The position numbers were made by a program, and so were the translations under genes. A DNA stretch of 64,000 nucleotides from Vanrija pseudolonga (lineage: Eukaryota; Basidiomycota; Tremellomycetes; Trichosporonales; Trichosporonaceae), in the NCBI RefSeq assembly GCF_020906515.1, contig NC_085849.1:4340001-4404000 (forward strand), read 5' to 3'. The notes beneath the pieces were generated by a model that worked only from the letters and a program-made list of their open reading frames with translations, was not told the DNA's origin and did not search any database. Shown in pieces: positions 11,810 to 21,245 of the stretch. The number at the start of each line of letters is the position of its first letter. Within the stretch, counting starts at the first letter, position 1.

Positions 11810-13042
11810 CTATGGGAAGCGCGCCATAAGGCCGTCGTCGAGCTCGTACTGGCGCCCCGACTCGGGAAGGGCAGCATACTCCTCCAAAGTCTTGTACACA
11901 ATACTGTCCGGGTAACCGGGGTCCTCGTACACACCCTCCATAAGGGCCACCTCAAGGGCGCTGGTCCGGAGTTCGTCCTTCACGAGTTGGCGGAGCCTGT
12001 TGCTGTCGAGCTTGACGGTGGGAAAGTGGCGCTTAAACGTGCGCACGAGGTCGTCGACCCCGGTCTTGAATTGCACCGCCTCGAGGCCGAAGAGGGTATA
12101 GTTGACATTGGTGAATGTCGCCCAGAGTCTGATTGGGGCGACAACTTGGTGAGGGGTGACCGGGGTGCATGTGCTCGTCTTGCGTGGGTTGAGCCCGGCG
12201 GCGTTGGCCGGCGGGTGCCACACCTCCCAATGGTCGTTGCAGAGGATCTTGACGTTGGCGGCGCTGGTGAAGTACTCGCCCGTCCCCATGAGTCCACAAT
12301 CGCCGTACACCTTCCCCTCCATCGGCATGACCCAGACAACCTCCTTGAGGCGGCTGCTGTTCCACTTGTCGTTGTACGGCCAGCAGGACTCGTAGCTGTC
12401 CGTGTCGTCGAGGTTCCGGAGGACGAGCTTGCGGGGAGCGAGGTGCTCGAAAAGTAGACACGCGTCGGAGTCATCACAGAGGGGCTTGAGCTTGTAGGCC
12501 GACTTGGGCGCAGGGACAATACGAAGAGTGTCGACATTGGTAAGGAGCGCGGAAACGTGCTCGCCGTACAGGTGACAAACGCAGGTATGGTGGGAGCCCA
12601 GAGAGAGCACACGGACGTGCAGGAGCAGTGGTGCCTTGAAGTTGGCGACCTTGCTCTTCTGGGAGATCTTCTTGACTCCGCTCGAGATCTCGTGAACCTT
12701 GGCGACGGGCTTTATGCGGTCGGCGAAGCGCTTGCACTTCCCCCCCTTGCACTCGGAGTCCTCAGGCCTGGTGCCAACAAGTGCGCCGAGGAAGAAGCCC
12801 GCAAGATTGTTCTTGTCAACCCGGACGGTATGGTAGAGCGCCCGACCAGCGGCCTCGTGCATGTACTTGCTGACGCGGAGCAGTGACACGAGTGCATCTT
12901 GGGTGGCGTGGCTCATGATCGAGTCGACAAGGTGGGGTGAGTTGAGGATGACGTCCGCCGCGGGGAGGTTGGTCGCCGGCTCGCGCGCCTCCGAGTGGCT
13001 CTTGGGGGCTGGTTAGCACCGAGCGAGCAATGGACCCACCAT
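11810..13042 (-). CDS. F-box-like array copy 8
   Basis: Predicted 397 aa. ATG 13040-13042; intron 13001-13039 (39 nt) with GTGGGT donor, GCTAAC branch and an AAG acceptor, the only one that keeps frame; main exon 11810-13000. The nearer CAG, three bases past the branch, would shift frame. The spliced start is M-SHSEAREPATNLPAADVIL, then NSPHLVDSIMSHATQDALVS. Core: ALYHTVRVDKNNLAGFF, CKGGKCKRF, VRVLSLGSHHTCVCHLYG, PLCDDSDACLLF, PRKLVLRN. Tail TLEEYAALPESGRQYELDDG. It is close in sequence to copies 7 and 9. Function unknown. Confidence 0.72.
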
Positions 13043-13306
13043 GATGTCTGAATGTGAATTGGATGTGTTGATGAGATGAGGGTCCACTGGTGGACTTGAA
13101 TGCAGGATTGTCTGAACGTGGCCGAGGTGAAAGGTGCAAAACAGAAAGTGAGGATCAGCGGGGCGTTAATCGTCATTTCGCATCACGCCCCAGCGGCCCA
13201 GCGTGTCTTGTGCGTCCAGATATCTCATTCAACATGTCTATCTGCTTGTAAAGTGTTCTCTCCAAGCCAACTCATTCACCGCATGTCCATTGTGCCCGCC
13301 ATAAAC

Positions 13307-14578
13307 TCACGGGAGCCATCCATATGAGGCCGTCGCCAACGGCTGGCCCTCGGCAGGGGAAGGTAACGACAGGCCGTCGTCGAGCTCGTGGCGGCGCTCG
13401 ACTTCTGGAAGGGCGGCGTACTGGTCGACGGTCTTGTACTTGATATACGACTTCCAGATGACACTCCTTTTTCCACCCCTAGCAATGGCAGTCTCGATGA
13501 AACAGCTCCGAATCTGATTCTTGACAAGCTGGCGGATGCGACTGAGGTGGAGCAGGTGGGGGTGGTATTTCAGAAAGCTGTTCACGAGGATATCGGCCAC
13601 GAAGACCACACGCTCCAGCCCGAACATTGTGTACGTCTTGAGCGGGTGCTTCGCCCAAGAGCCGACAATCTCAACGATGAGGGAGGGGCGGAAGGTGGGG
13701 CGCGTTGATTTTTGGCGAGGGCCGACGGCGGCAGGATGGTGCCACACCTCCCACTTGTTACTGAAGATGAAGCTGACGCGGTCCGCTGCGGCAAAGTATG
13801 TGCCAGTAAGGCTCGGTGCGCCGCTGCTGCTCATCGCTCCGTTGGTGGGGATGACCACGACCACCTCTTCGAGACAGCCCAGGTTCCAGAGGTTGCCGGG
13901 CCAGGAGTTGATGTGGTAGGGCGAGCTGTCCAGATTGCGCAGGACAAGCTTGCGTGGCTTGAGGTGCTTGAAAAGGAGACAAGCGTCGCCGCCGTCGCAC
14001 AGAGGCTTCAGCTGGTACCCCGACGCGGGTTGTGGTACTATGCGCAGCGTGTCAACGTTGCAGAGGAGGTCGCCGATGCGCCTGTCGTATGTGTGACACA
14101 CACAGCTGTGGTGCGAGCCCAGTGAGAGGACTCGGACATGGGCAAGCAGTCGGGCTTTGAAGTTTTTGATGGTGTGGGCGTTGTTCTTGTTCCGCTTGTA
14201 CTTCGTAGTTGAAGCAGCCTGTGAGGGAGAGCCTGCCGGCTTCTCCGCCTCGTTGAAACGCGTGCAGGTGTCGCCCTTGCCAGAACACGCCATGTCCTCC
14301 GACGCGACGCCGACCAGCGCCCCGCGAAATCAGGCGGCGAGGTTGTGCTCGTCGAGACGCACGGTGTGGTACACCACCTTGGCGGCCGGGCGTTGGAGCT
14401 GCTTGCTGACACGGAGTAGCGTCACAAGTGTCGCGTGGTCCAAATGGCCTATGATCGAGTCGACTAGGTGCGGCTGGTTGAGAACAATGTGCGCGGGGTG
14501 GACTGGGACGAGGGAAGCGGCACTACTGGTCTGGTCCTGGAGGTTAGACACGGCCGTGGTTGTTGTTCTGCTTACCAT
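13307..14578 (-). pseudogene. F-box-like array copy 9 (in-frame stop)
   Basis: The gene has the family layout: ATG 14576-14578, a 39 nt intron (14537-14575; GTAAGC donor, TCTAAC branch, CCAG acceptor) and a main exon at 13307-14536. The exon contains a TGA at about 14330-14332, where relatives read NLAGFF (here NLAA-stop-FRGALVG). All other blocks downstream are well preserved: VRVLSLGSHHSCVCHTYD, PLCDGGDACLLF, PRKLVLRN, a lysine/asparagine-rich insert and the tail TVDQYAALPEVERRHELDDG. A single nonsense codon in an otherwise intact copy implies very recent loss, a base error, or translation from an internal ATG (14291-14293) that would drop the F-box-like part. Confidence 0.65.
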
Positions 14579-14833
14579 GGTCTCTCAGTGCCAGCGATTT
14601 GAGATAGTGACGATACGTCGCTGAAGTGGTGTGTAATGGTTGAAGTATAGTTGATGTGTGAAGCGCACGAGCACGAGGCAATTTACGAGGCACCGGCGGG
14701 TGGCGGTGCCCCACTGACTTGTTGAGTGTGGACTCACCAACCAATGCTTTGACAATGACGTGCAGTACATGTGTTGTCTACGAACATCATCACCACCCCC
14801 TCTCCCTCTCTTGCCTTGTTCAAACATATTCAC

Positions 14834-16115
14834 TCAGAGCAACACCTCGAGCCCATCATCGAGCTCGCCCAGGCGCTCAGACTCCGGGATGGCAACGTAC
14901 TCGTCGAACGTCCTATACTCGATACCCTCGTGTTCGCGGGGATCTTCATAGCTGCCCCCGCACATAGCGACCGTCAGCGTATTGGTATGGAGCTCGTCTT
15001 TCATGAGCTGCACGAGGCCGTCGCCATCGAGGGGAACATGCGGGAATTGCTGGCTGAAGGTCATCGCGAGAAAGTCGTAGTCGTAGTTGGGCTCCGGGGC
15101 GCGGTGACCAGTCTGGAACGCCACCTTCTCGAGGCCGTACACCGTGTTGCGGATGCCGATGTGCCGGACCAGATACGGACGACCTCGACGACCTCGGCTG
15201 GGAGGAGCCATTCGCGGCGGCGTTCCGGGGCTTCCTCGTCCTCGTCGGCGTCGGGGCGCGGCGCAGTTTGCTCTTTCGGGTACGGGTGCCACGCCTCCCA
15301 CTCGTTGTAGTAGATGACCTTGACGGCCGCCGAAGGCGGAGTCTTGAAGAACTTGCCCCCGTCGTTCGCGAGGTGACACGCAGCGCTGTACCTCTTCCCA
15401 TTCGTCGGCATGACGTACACAAGCTCCTCAAGGCGGTTAAAGCGCCACCTGCTGTTGACCGGCCAGTCGCACAGGATGCGGGTGCTGTCCTCGAGGTTGC
15501 GGAACACGAGCTTGCGCGGCGCGAGGCGCTCAAACAGGGGGCACGAGCCGTGGGTGTAGTCGCAGACCTGGCGGAGGTGGTGGGCCGCCTTGGGTGCGGG
15601 GACGATACGAAGCGTGTCGAGCTGGGCAAACAACGAACGCGCGTGCCAGCTGTACTTGACGCAGAGGCACGCCTCGTGCGAGCCGAGAGACAGGACGCGA
15701 ACGTGGGCGAGCAGCCGCAGCTTGAAGTTGCGGCGAGGGAGCGGCTGCCTCCTCGATGCGAGCGTCTTTTCAATGGTACTCCATGTCCCGTGCAGGCAGC
15801 CGTCAGCAAAGCAGCTACTTTCCGTACACAGCCCCACCAGGGCGCCGAGGAGGAAGCTGGCGAGGTTGGAGCTGTCGACCCGGACGGTGTGGTAGAGAAA
15901 CTTGCCACCGGCGTCGTGCAGCTGGGCGTTGACACGGAGACATGATGCCAGTGTTGCCGCGCTCGCGTGCCGGAGGATATTGTCCACAATGTGCGGGGTG
16001 TTGATGACAATACGCTCTGGGGTGAGGGCGGTGGCGGAGGGGGTGGGTGTCGGCGACTTACGGCGTCAGACTTGGGCGGCTGGACAATGGCAGGCAGCCT
16101 GGAGACACTTACCAT
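14834..16115 (-). pseudogene. F-box-like array copy 10 (frameshifted)
   Basis: ATG 16113-16115; probable 56 nt intron (16057-16112; GTAAGT donor, TCTGAC branch, AAG acceptor) giving M-SPTPTPSATALTPERIVIN, then TPHIVDNILRHASAATLASC. The core VRVLSLGSHEACLCVKYS, LRIVPAPKAAHHL and PRKLVFRN is intact to about 15180. After EVVEVVRIW homology continues in another frame (VRHIGIRNTVYGLEKVAF, then TFDEYVAIPESERLGELDDG) to a stop at 14834. No intron of suitable phase fits the junction near 15165-15185, so I read this as a one- or two-base frameshift. Confidence 0.65.
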
Positions 16116-16420
16116 GTCTGCTTGGGCGCGTTCCGCTTGGGTTGTGTGTAGTCAGAGACGTCCAAGACGTTGTAGGATCAAATAATTGGGGTGAGTAGTC
16201 GTCAGAGGTGATGCCGTTAAAACGTGAGCAACAATCCGCCGCAAGCGTCTGTCACCGCCACGGTCACGAGTGGCGGATGTTTCACCGCGAATCATCCATC
16301 TTGCCTCCTACGACACATGTGACTCCACGAGCCTTAGCTTCATCCTTCGCCGCTTTCGGGCACCGTCAAGGCCTATCTACTATAGTCCTCAATCGCCACA
16401 CACCACGCCATGTCGACTTT
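16116..16420. other. Spacer between array copies 10 and 11
   Basis: About 305 bp; promoter side of copy 10 and downstream flank of copy 11. Nothing recognised. Confidence 0.4.
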
Positions 16421-17696
16421 CTACGCCGCCGAGTGTTGCACCAGCCCATCGTGGAGCTCGTACAGGCGCTCGTGTTCCGGCAGTGCAGCGTACTCCGCCG
16501 CCGTGTGGTACTCGATATGCTCTTCTATGTCCTTTAAGAAGAAGTCGTCATTGCAGCCGTCATCGTCGTCGTCGTCGTTATCGTTGTCCTCGTCTTCGTT
16601 ATCGTTGCCCTCGTCTTCGTCTTCATCGTCGTCGTCCTCCTCCTCCTCGTCCTCGTCGTCTCCGTCGTACTCATCCGTCTCGATTAAATCGCGTGCCGCA
16701 CCCACCCGGAGCTCGGCGCGCACGAGCTCGCGCAGCAACTCGTTGTCGAGGGGTTCGCCGGGAAACCTCTCCTCGAAGTCTTCCGCCATCTCGCTGTCGC
16801 CGGCGTGGAAAGTGAACGTCTCGAGGCCGTAGACTGTCGTGTGGATGTCGGTCCGCTTACAAATCTCGGCCAGGGGGTATACTACGTCCTCGGGAATGAC
16901 GAGCGTGCTAGCGTGCTTGGTCAACCGCCGCTGGCGCTCTCCCGCCGGCCACACCTCCCAGCCATTATGAAAGATGACCTTGACGCGAGTCACGCCTGGC
17001 GTGGCGAAGCGCTCCCCGCTGTCCATCAGCTCTCCGTCGGGGTACACGCGCCCGTTGGAGGGCAGGACCCAGACCACCTCTTGCAGGCGCGCGGCGTTCC
17101 AGTCGCCCAGGGGCCACGAGTACCGGTGCCACATCGTGCCGTCGATATTGCGGAGGACGAGCTTGCGCGGCGTGAGGTGGTGGAACAGCGCGCATATCGC
17201 CTCGTAGTCGCACAGCGGCTCGAGCTTGCGCCGGGAGACGGAGGTCGGGACGATGCGCAGCGTGTCGAGGTTGCGCAGGAGAGACGCGGCGTGCGGCCCG
17301 TACAGGTCGCACACGCACGTGTGGTGCGAGCCGAGGGACAGGACGCGTGTGTGCGCGAGCAGCGGTGCCTTGAAATTACGGTGTGCGCGCGGCTGGTCAT
17401 TGTCCGCGGCCTCGGCGGCGCGCTTGCACTGAGACTCCTCGCTCACCCCTGTGCTGACGAGCGCACCGCGGAAGAAGGACGCGAGGTTGCCCTTGATCAC
17501 GCGCACGGTGTGGTACAGCAACCTGCCGGCTGCAGCGTGGAGCTGGCTCACGCGCATATACGACACGAGGTCGGGACGTGTCGCGTGGGACACGATCATG
17601 TCGACGATGTGCGGCGAGTTGAGCAGGATGCTCGCTGCGGTGATGGTTGTCGCCTGGGTGGGTCAGCGTTGTACTGCGCGAGGGGACGCTTACCAT
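16421..17696 (-). CDS. F-box-like array copy 11 (acidic insert)
   Basis: Predicted 411 aa. ATG 17694-17696, 40 nt intron (17654-17693; GTAAGC donor, GCTGACC branch, CCAG acceptor), main exon 16421-17653. Spliced N-terminus M-ATTITAASILL, then NSPHIVDMIVSHATRPDLVS; the following helix lacks one residue relative to siblings (VSQLHAAAG). Core VRVIKGNLASFF, TRVLSLGSHHTCVCDLYG, PRKLVLRN. Near residues 325-370 there is an almost uninterrupted run of Asp/Glu/Asn encoded by a GTC/CTC-type triplet repeat (about 16555-16670). Tail TAAEYAALPEHERLYELHDG. Function unknown. Confidence 0.75.
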
Positions 17697-18144
17697 TGTT
17701 GTGTCGAGTACTGGGTGATGTTGAAAGAAGAAATGTTTGTGTGTTGTCGAGAAGGACAGGACAAAGGACAGAAAGTCTGTGCAAACAGTGTGGGGCATGA
17801 GTGGCGGCGTGGCGACCACGCGCGTGGCTGTATGCACTTTGCTCACTCGGCAACATGGAACCCATCCGCATTGTCTTTCTCTTTGTCAGGAATACATGCA
17901 CGACATTCATTCATCGTCATCGGCTTCAGTCTTGAGAGCAAAGCGCCATCTCGCGCACCTCTGTCGAGCTCGTGACGTCGCGGCGGGCGGTTGACCCAGC
18001 TCGGACCGTCCACCTCGCACACTATCCGAGTCAATGAGCGATAATCTGGTGCATCGCTGCAGTTTTGACATCGCCACGGTCTTCTACTCGATCGCTGCTG
18101 TAAACCTCACGCCACCGCGCCCACTCCCCACGCCCCTCGACGCT
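17697..18144. other. Spacer between array copies 11 and 12
   Basis: About 450 bp; presumed promoter of copy 11. No coding signal beyond chance frames. Confidence 0.4.
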
Positions 18145-19362
18145 CTACACCGAGTACCACTCGAGTCCGTCGTCGAGCTCGTACAGGCGCGCCGACTCCG
18201 GTTGAGCGTGGTACTCAGCGAGCGTCTTGTACTCGATGCACTCCGGCTTGCCGTTGTCCTCGTACCTGTCGGTGTTGACCGTGGCGCGCAGGGCGCCGGA
18301 GCGCAGTTCGTCGCGCACAAGTTCACGGAGGCGGTCGCTAGTGAGGCGCACGTGGGGAAAGAAGGTTGTGAAGTGGGCCTCCAGCCAGTCCGCCCCGGGC
18401 TTAAACTGAAGATCCTCGAGGCCGTAGACCGTGTTGTGGATGTCGGAGTTCCAGCACAGGTCGCCAACAGTGAAGATGATGTTGTCTGCAAAGTGGTGCC
18501 CACGCTCCTTGGCGGGCTTCTCGTTCTTCTCGTTTTTGTTGACACGCGGGGGATCCCACGTCTCCCATTCGTCATGGAAGGTAACCTTGACTCTGGCCAC
18601 CTTGTCGTTGTTGAAATACCCCTCCGGTCCCTCGTCTAGCAGTTCAGGGATATCTCCAGAGTTGTAGTGGTCCCCACTGGAGTGCATGACCCAGACCACC
18701 TCTTCTAGTTGCTCGGTGTTCCAGTCGTCAAAGCACGCGCCCGGCCAGCCGAGTCGATGCCAGCTCCTCTCATTCATGTTTCGGAGGACAATCTTGCGCG
18801 GTGCAAGGTTCCAGAAGATGACGTATGTCGCCCCCCCGGCATCGCATAGCCAGTCCAGCTTCCAGAGGGGACGATCGAGGTAGTCCATTCTGGGGACAAT
18901 GCGCAGCGTGTGGACGTTGGGCAGGAGGCTGGCAATGTGAGGGTCGTATCCGCAACAGTCGGCGTATTCGTGCGACCCAAGTGAGAGGACGCGCGTGTAG
19001 TTGAGCAGTGGTGCCTTGAAGTTGCGGTGTGGGGGCGGCGATTTCATCGAATCCATGATCGCCTTCCTCGCCCGAACAACCTCCCAGTCCTGCTCCTCCG
19101 TGTCATCGCTCCAATCCTTCCCGACGAGGGCTCCGCGGAAGACGTCAAACATGTTGACCCCGTCGACTCGCACGGTATGGTACAGTGCCTTCCCCGCGGC
19201 GGCGTGGAACGCCTCGTTGACGCGGAGACACACAGCCAGCGTTGGATCCGTGGCGTGCCGCATGATCGCGTCGACGAGGTGCGGCGAGTTGCAGATGATG
19301 CTTGCGGCGGTTATATCGGCCTGGTTGATCAGCTGAGGCATGCTGGGTAGGGGGCTTACCAT
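18145..19362 (-). CDS. F-box-like array copy 12
   Basis: Predicted 392 aa with the start-codon intron removed (ATG 19360-19362; intron 19321-19359, 39 nt, GTAAGC donor, CTGAT branch, ACCAG acceptor; main exon 18145-19320). The intron is in frame and stop-free, so retention would add 13 residues (VSPLPSMPQLINQ). Module: ADITAASIICNSPHLVDAIM, TLAVCLRVNEAFHAAAGKAL. The Cys-rich block differs (SHEYADCCGYDPHIASLL), so this copy lacks the CVC pair of its neighbours. Tail TLAEYHAQPESARLYELDDG. The open frame runs on upstream to 19824 through the spacer, but that part looks non-coding. Function unknown. Confidence 0.75.
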   Translation of the reverse strand: MVSPLPSMPQLINQADITAASIICNSPHLVDAIMRHATDPTLAVCLRVNEAFHAAAGKALYHTVRVDGVNMFDVFRGALVGKDWSDDTEEQDWEVVRARKAIMDSMKSPPPHRNFKAPLLNYTRVLSLGSHEYADCCGYDPHIASLLPNVHTLRIVPRMDYLDRPLWKLDWLCDAGGATYVIFWNLAPRKIVLRNMNERSWHRLGWPGACFDDWNTEQLEEVVWVMHSSGDHYNSGDIPELLDEGPEGYFNNDKVARVKVTFHDEWETWDPPRVNKNEKNEKPAKERGHHFADNIIFTVGDLCWNSDIHNTVYGLEDLQFKPGADWLEAHFTTFFPHVRLTSDRLRELVRDELRSGALRATVNTDRYEDNGKPECIEYKTLAEYHAQPESARLYELDDGLEWYSV

Positions 19363-19591
19363 GATAATGTGTTGAATGGATGATGTTGAAGAAGGAAGAA
19401 GTGTTGAGTGTTGTCGAGAATAAAAGGCAGAACGAAATTGGCGATCGATCTGGGTGCAACGCGTCGGTGGCGACTCGACGTCGACGCGTCGTGGGCGCTT
19501 CTCTCGAGCTCGCGCGCTTTCCCTCCTCTTCAGTCTCGACACAATAATGCATCCTGTTATCGGTGACGTTTTGTTGGCTACGTGTGCGGCA

Positions 19592-20947
19592 CTACATGAT
19601 GTTGCAGAAGACGTGGATGGCCGTCTTGAGAGGCTCGCGGCAGTTGGGGTGGAGCACGTATGGCTCTCCGCGCCTCCCAGTGGGCGCCGGCGGGGCGGGA
19701 ACGGGTGTCGGTGTCGGGGGTGCCTGTGTCGGTGTCGGTGTCGGCTTGGGAGGCTCGGGCGGGTCGTCGCGCATTCCGTCGTCGAGCACGCCGCGGCTCT
19801 CGGGGTCCAGTGCGTATTCTTCAAGGGTGTGGAACACGACAGGCGCGGGTTCGGTGATGCCGTCGTTGTTGCTGTCGCGAGCGGAGGCGTCGAGCTTGTC
19901 GTGTACCAACTGGCGCAAGTGGGCGCTATCGCAGCGCAGGTGAGCGGAGTGGGCGAACATGCGGCCTATCTCGTCCCCATAGTCGCGGAGCGCGACGCGC
20001 TCCAGGCCGACAACAGTGGGCGAGGGCGAGCGACAGGTGTCCCCAGCGCCGCCAATGGCATGGACCACGTCCGAAGGGTTGACCGGCGGGAGCCTACGGC
20101 GGCGAAGATCCCACCCTGCGGGCGGCACCCATACCTCCCAGTCGGCGAAGACGTAGGTGTGGGGCGTAGGTCCGAAGAAGCCCCGGGAAAACTTGATCCC
20201 CCGGCCGGCGTACCCCGCCCCAGAGGTAGGGAGGACCCACACGACGTGCTTGAACGGCGGCCGCTCGTCGTACCGCGCGCGCAGGGGCCAGCCGGAGAGC
20301 GCGCCGGCGTGGGCATCGAGGTTGCATAGGACAAGCCGCCGTGCCACCGCGCTGGCGAAGACCGCACACTCGCGCGCGTCGCATAGTCGCTCGAGAGTGT
20401 GGTCGGACGCTGGGGCAGGCACAATACGCAGCGTGCGGAGGTTGGGCAAGATGGTGGCGAGGTGCGGCGCGTAGAGACGGCAAGCGCACACGTGGTGCGA
20501 CGACAGCGAGAGGACGCGGACGTAGGCGAGGAGGGGGGCCTTGAAGTTTGTCGTGTTCGCGCCGCTGTCGACCGTCTTGGCTTCCTCCTCCTCCTGCTCC
20601 AGTTGACGCTGGAGCTTCCCGCGCGAGAGGTACATGACCGTCTCGTGCGTGAACCGGGTACATCCCGCCCCCGAGCACCCCGTCTCCTCGGTGCGCGTGC
20701 CGACTAGCGCGCCGAGGAAGAAGGTGGCTAGGTTGGACCGATGGACGCGGACAGTGCGGTAGAGGAGCTTGCCTGCGCTGTCGTGGAGGAGGTGTACGCG
20801 CAGGCAGGACAGCAGGGTGCGCCGGTCGAGGGGGGCGAGGATCGCTTCGACGATGTGCGGGATTTGGAGGAGGATGTGCGCTGGTGTGAGTGAGGGTGGG
20901 GGCTGCGTGGCCTTGGTGTTAGAGGAGTAGGGGGGATGATGCGACAT
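19592..20947 (-). CDS. F-box-like array copy 13 (start intron lost)
   Basis: Predicted 451 aa in one exon. ATG 20945-20947 is followed by TCGCAT rather than GT, so no intron can begin there. The next 33 bases are in frame (SHHPPYSSNTK), still contain CTCTAAC and end in AAG, as if a former intron had become coding. Module: LTPAHILLQIPHIVEAILAP, DRRTLLSCLRV, KLLYRTVRVHRSNLATFF. It keeps CSGAGCTRF, VRVLSLSSHHVCACRLYA and LCDARECAVF. The EYALDPESRGVLDDGM tail is followed by a Pro/Thr repeat (PTPTPTQAPPTPTPVPAPPA) and a C-terminus ending HVFCNIM that siblings lack. Function unknown. Confidence 0.75.
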   Translation of the reverse strand: MSHHPPYSSNTKATQPPPSLTPAHILLQIPHIVEAILAPLDRRTLLSCLRVHLLHDSAGKLLYRTVRVHRSNLATFFLGALVGTRTEETGCSGAGCTRFTHETVMYLSRGKLQRQLEQEEEEAKTVDSGANTTNFKAPLLAYVRVLSLSSHHVCACRLYAPHLATILPNLRTLRIVPAPASDHTLERLCDARECAVFASAVARRLVLCNLDAHAGALSGWPLRARYDERPPFKHVVWVLPTSGAGYAGRGIKFSRGFFGPTPHTYVFADWEVWVPPAGWDLRRRRLPPVNPSDVVHAIGGAGDTCRSPSPTVVGLERVALRDYGDEIGRMFAHSAHLRCDSAHLRQLVHDKLDASARDSNNDGITEPAPVVFHTLEEYALDPESRGVLDDGMRDDPPEPPKPTPTPTQAPPTPTPVPAPPAPTGRRGEPYVLHPNCREPLKTAIHVFCNIM

Positions 20948-21245
20948 TGTGATGCGACGTTGTTGGTGTGTAAGAGTTAGGAGTGAGTTAGTTGAGTTCG
21001 GAGAATGATGCAGGGTGGCGGGTGGCGAGTGGCAGCTGACTGGTGGCAGTCGAAGCACTTGCACCGCCCTTTCCTGCGCCATCGCTTTCACATTGCCTGG
21101 TTCAACACTTCACCGTGTCTACACAGTGTCATCTTGCATAGCATCCTGCTTTCAACCAGTGTCGTCTTGCTGGGTGTCAACGGTGAATGTACAACACGCC
21201 CGCCTACGCTATGGCAAACCAATGTGGCGGACTCTTCCTGTGATC

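Noticed and set aside
19363-19824. N-terminal extension of array copy 12 up to 19824
   Set aside because: The extension reads the spacer in frame by chance; the ATG at 19360 with the family intron matches all siblings.
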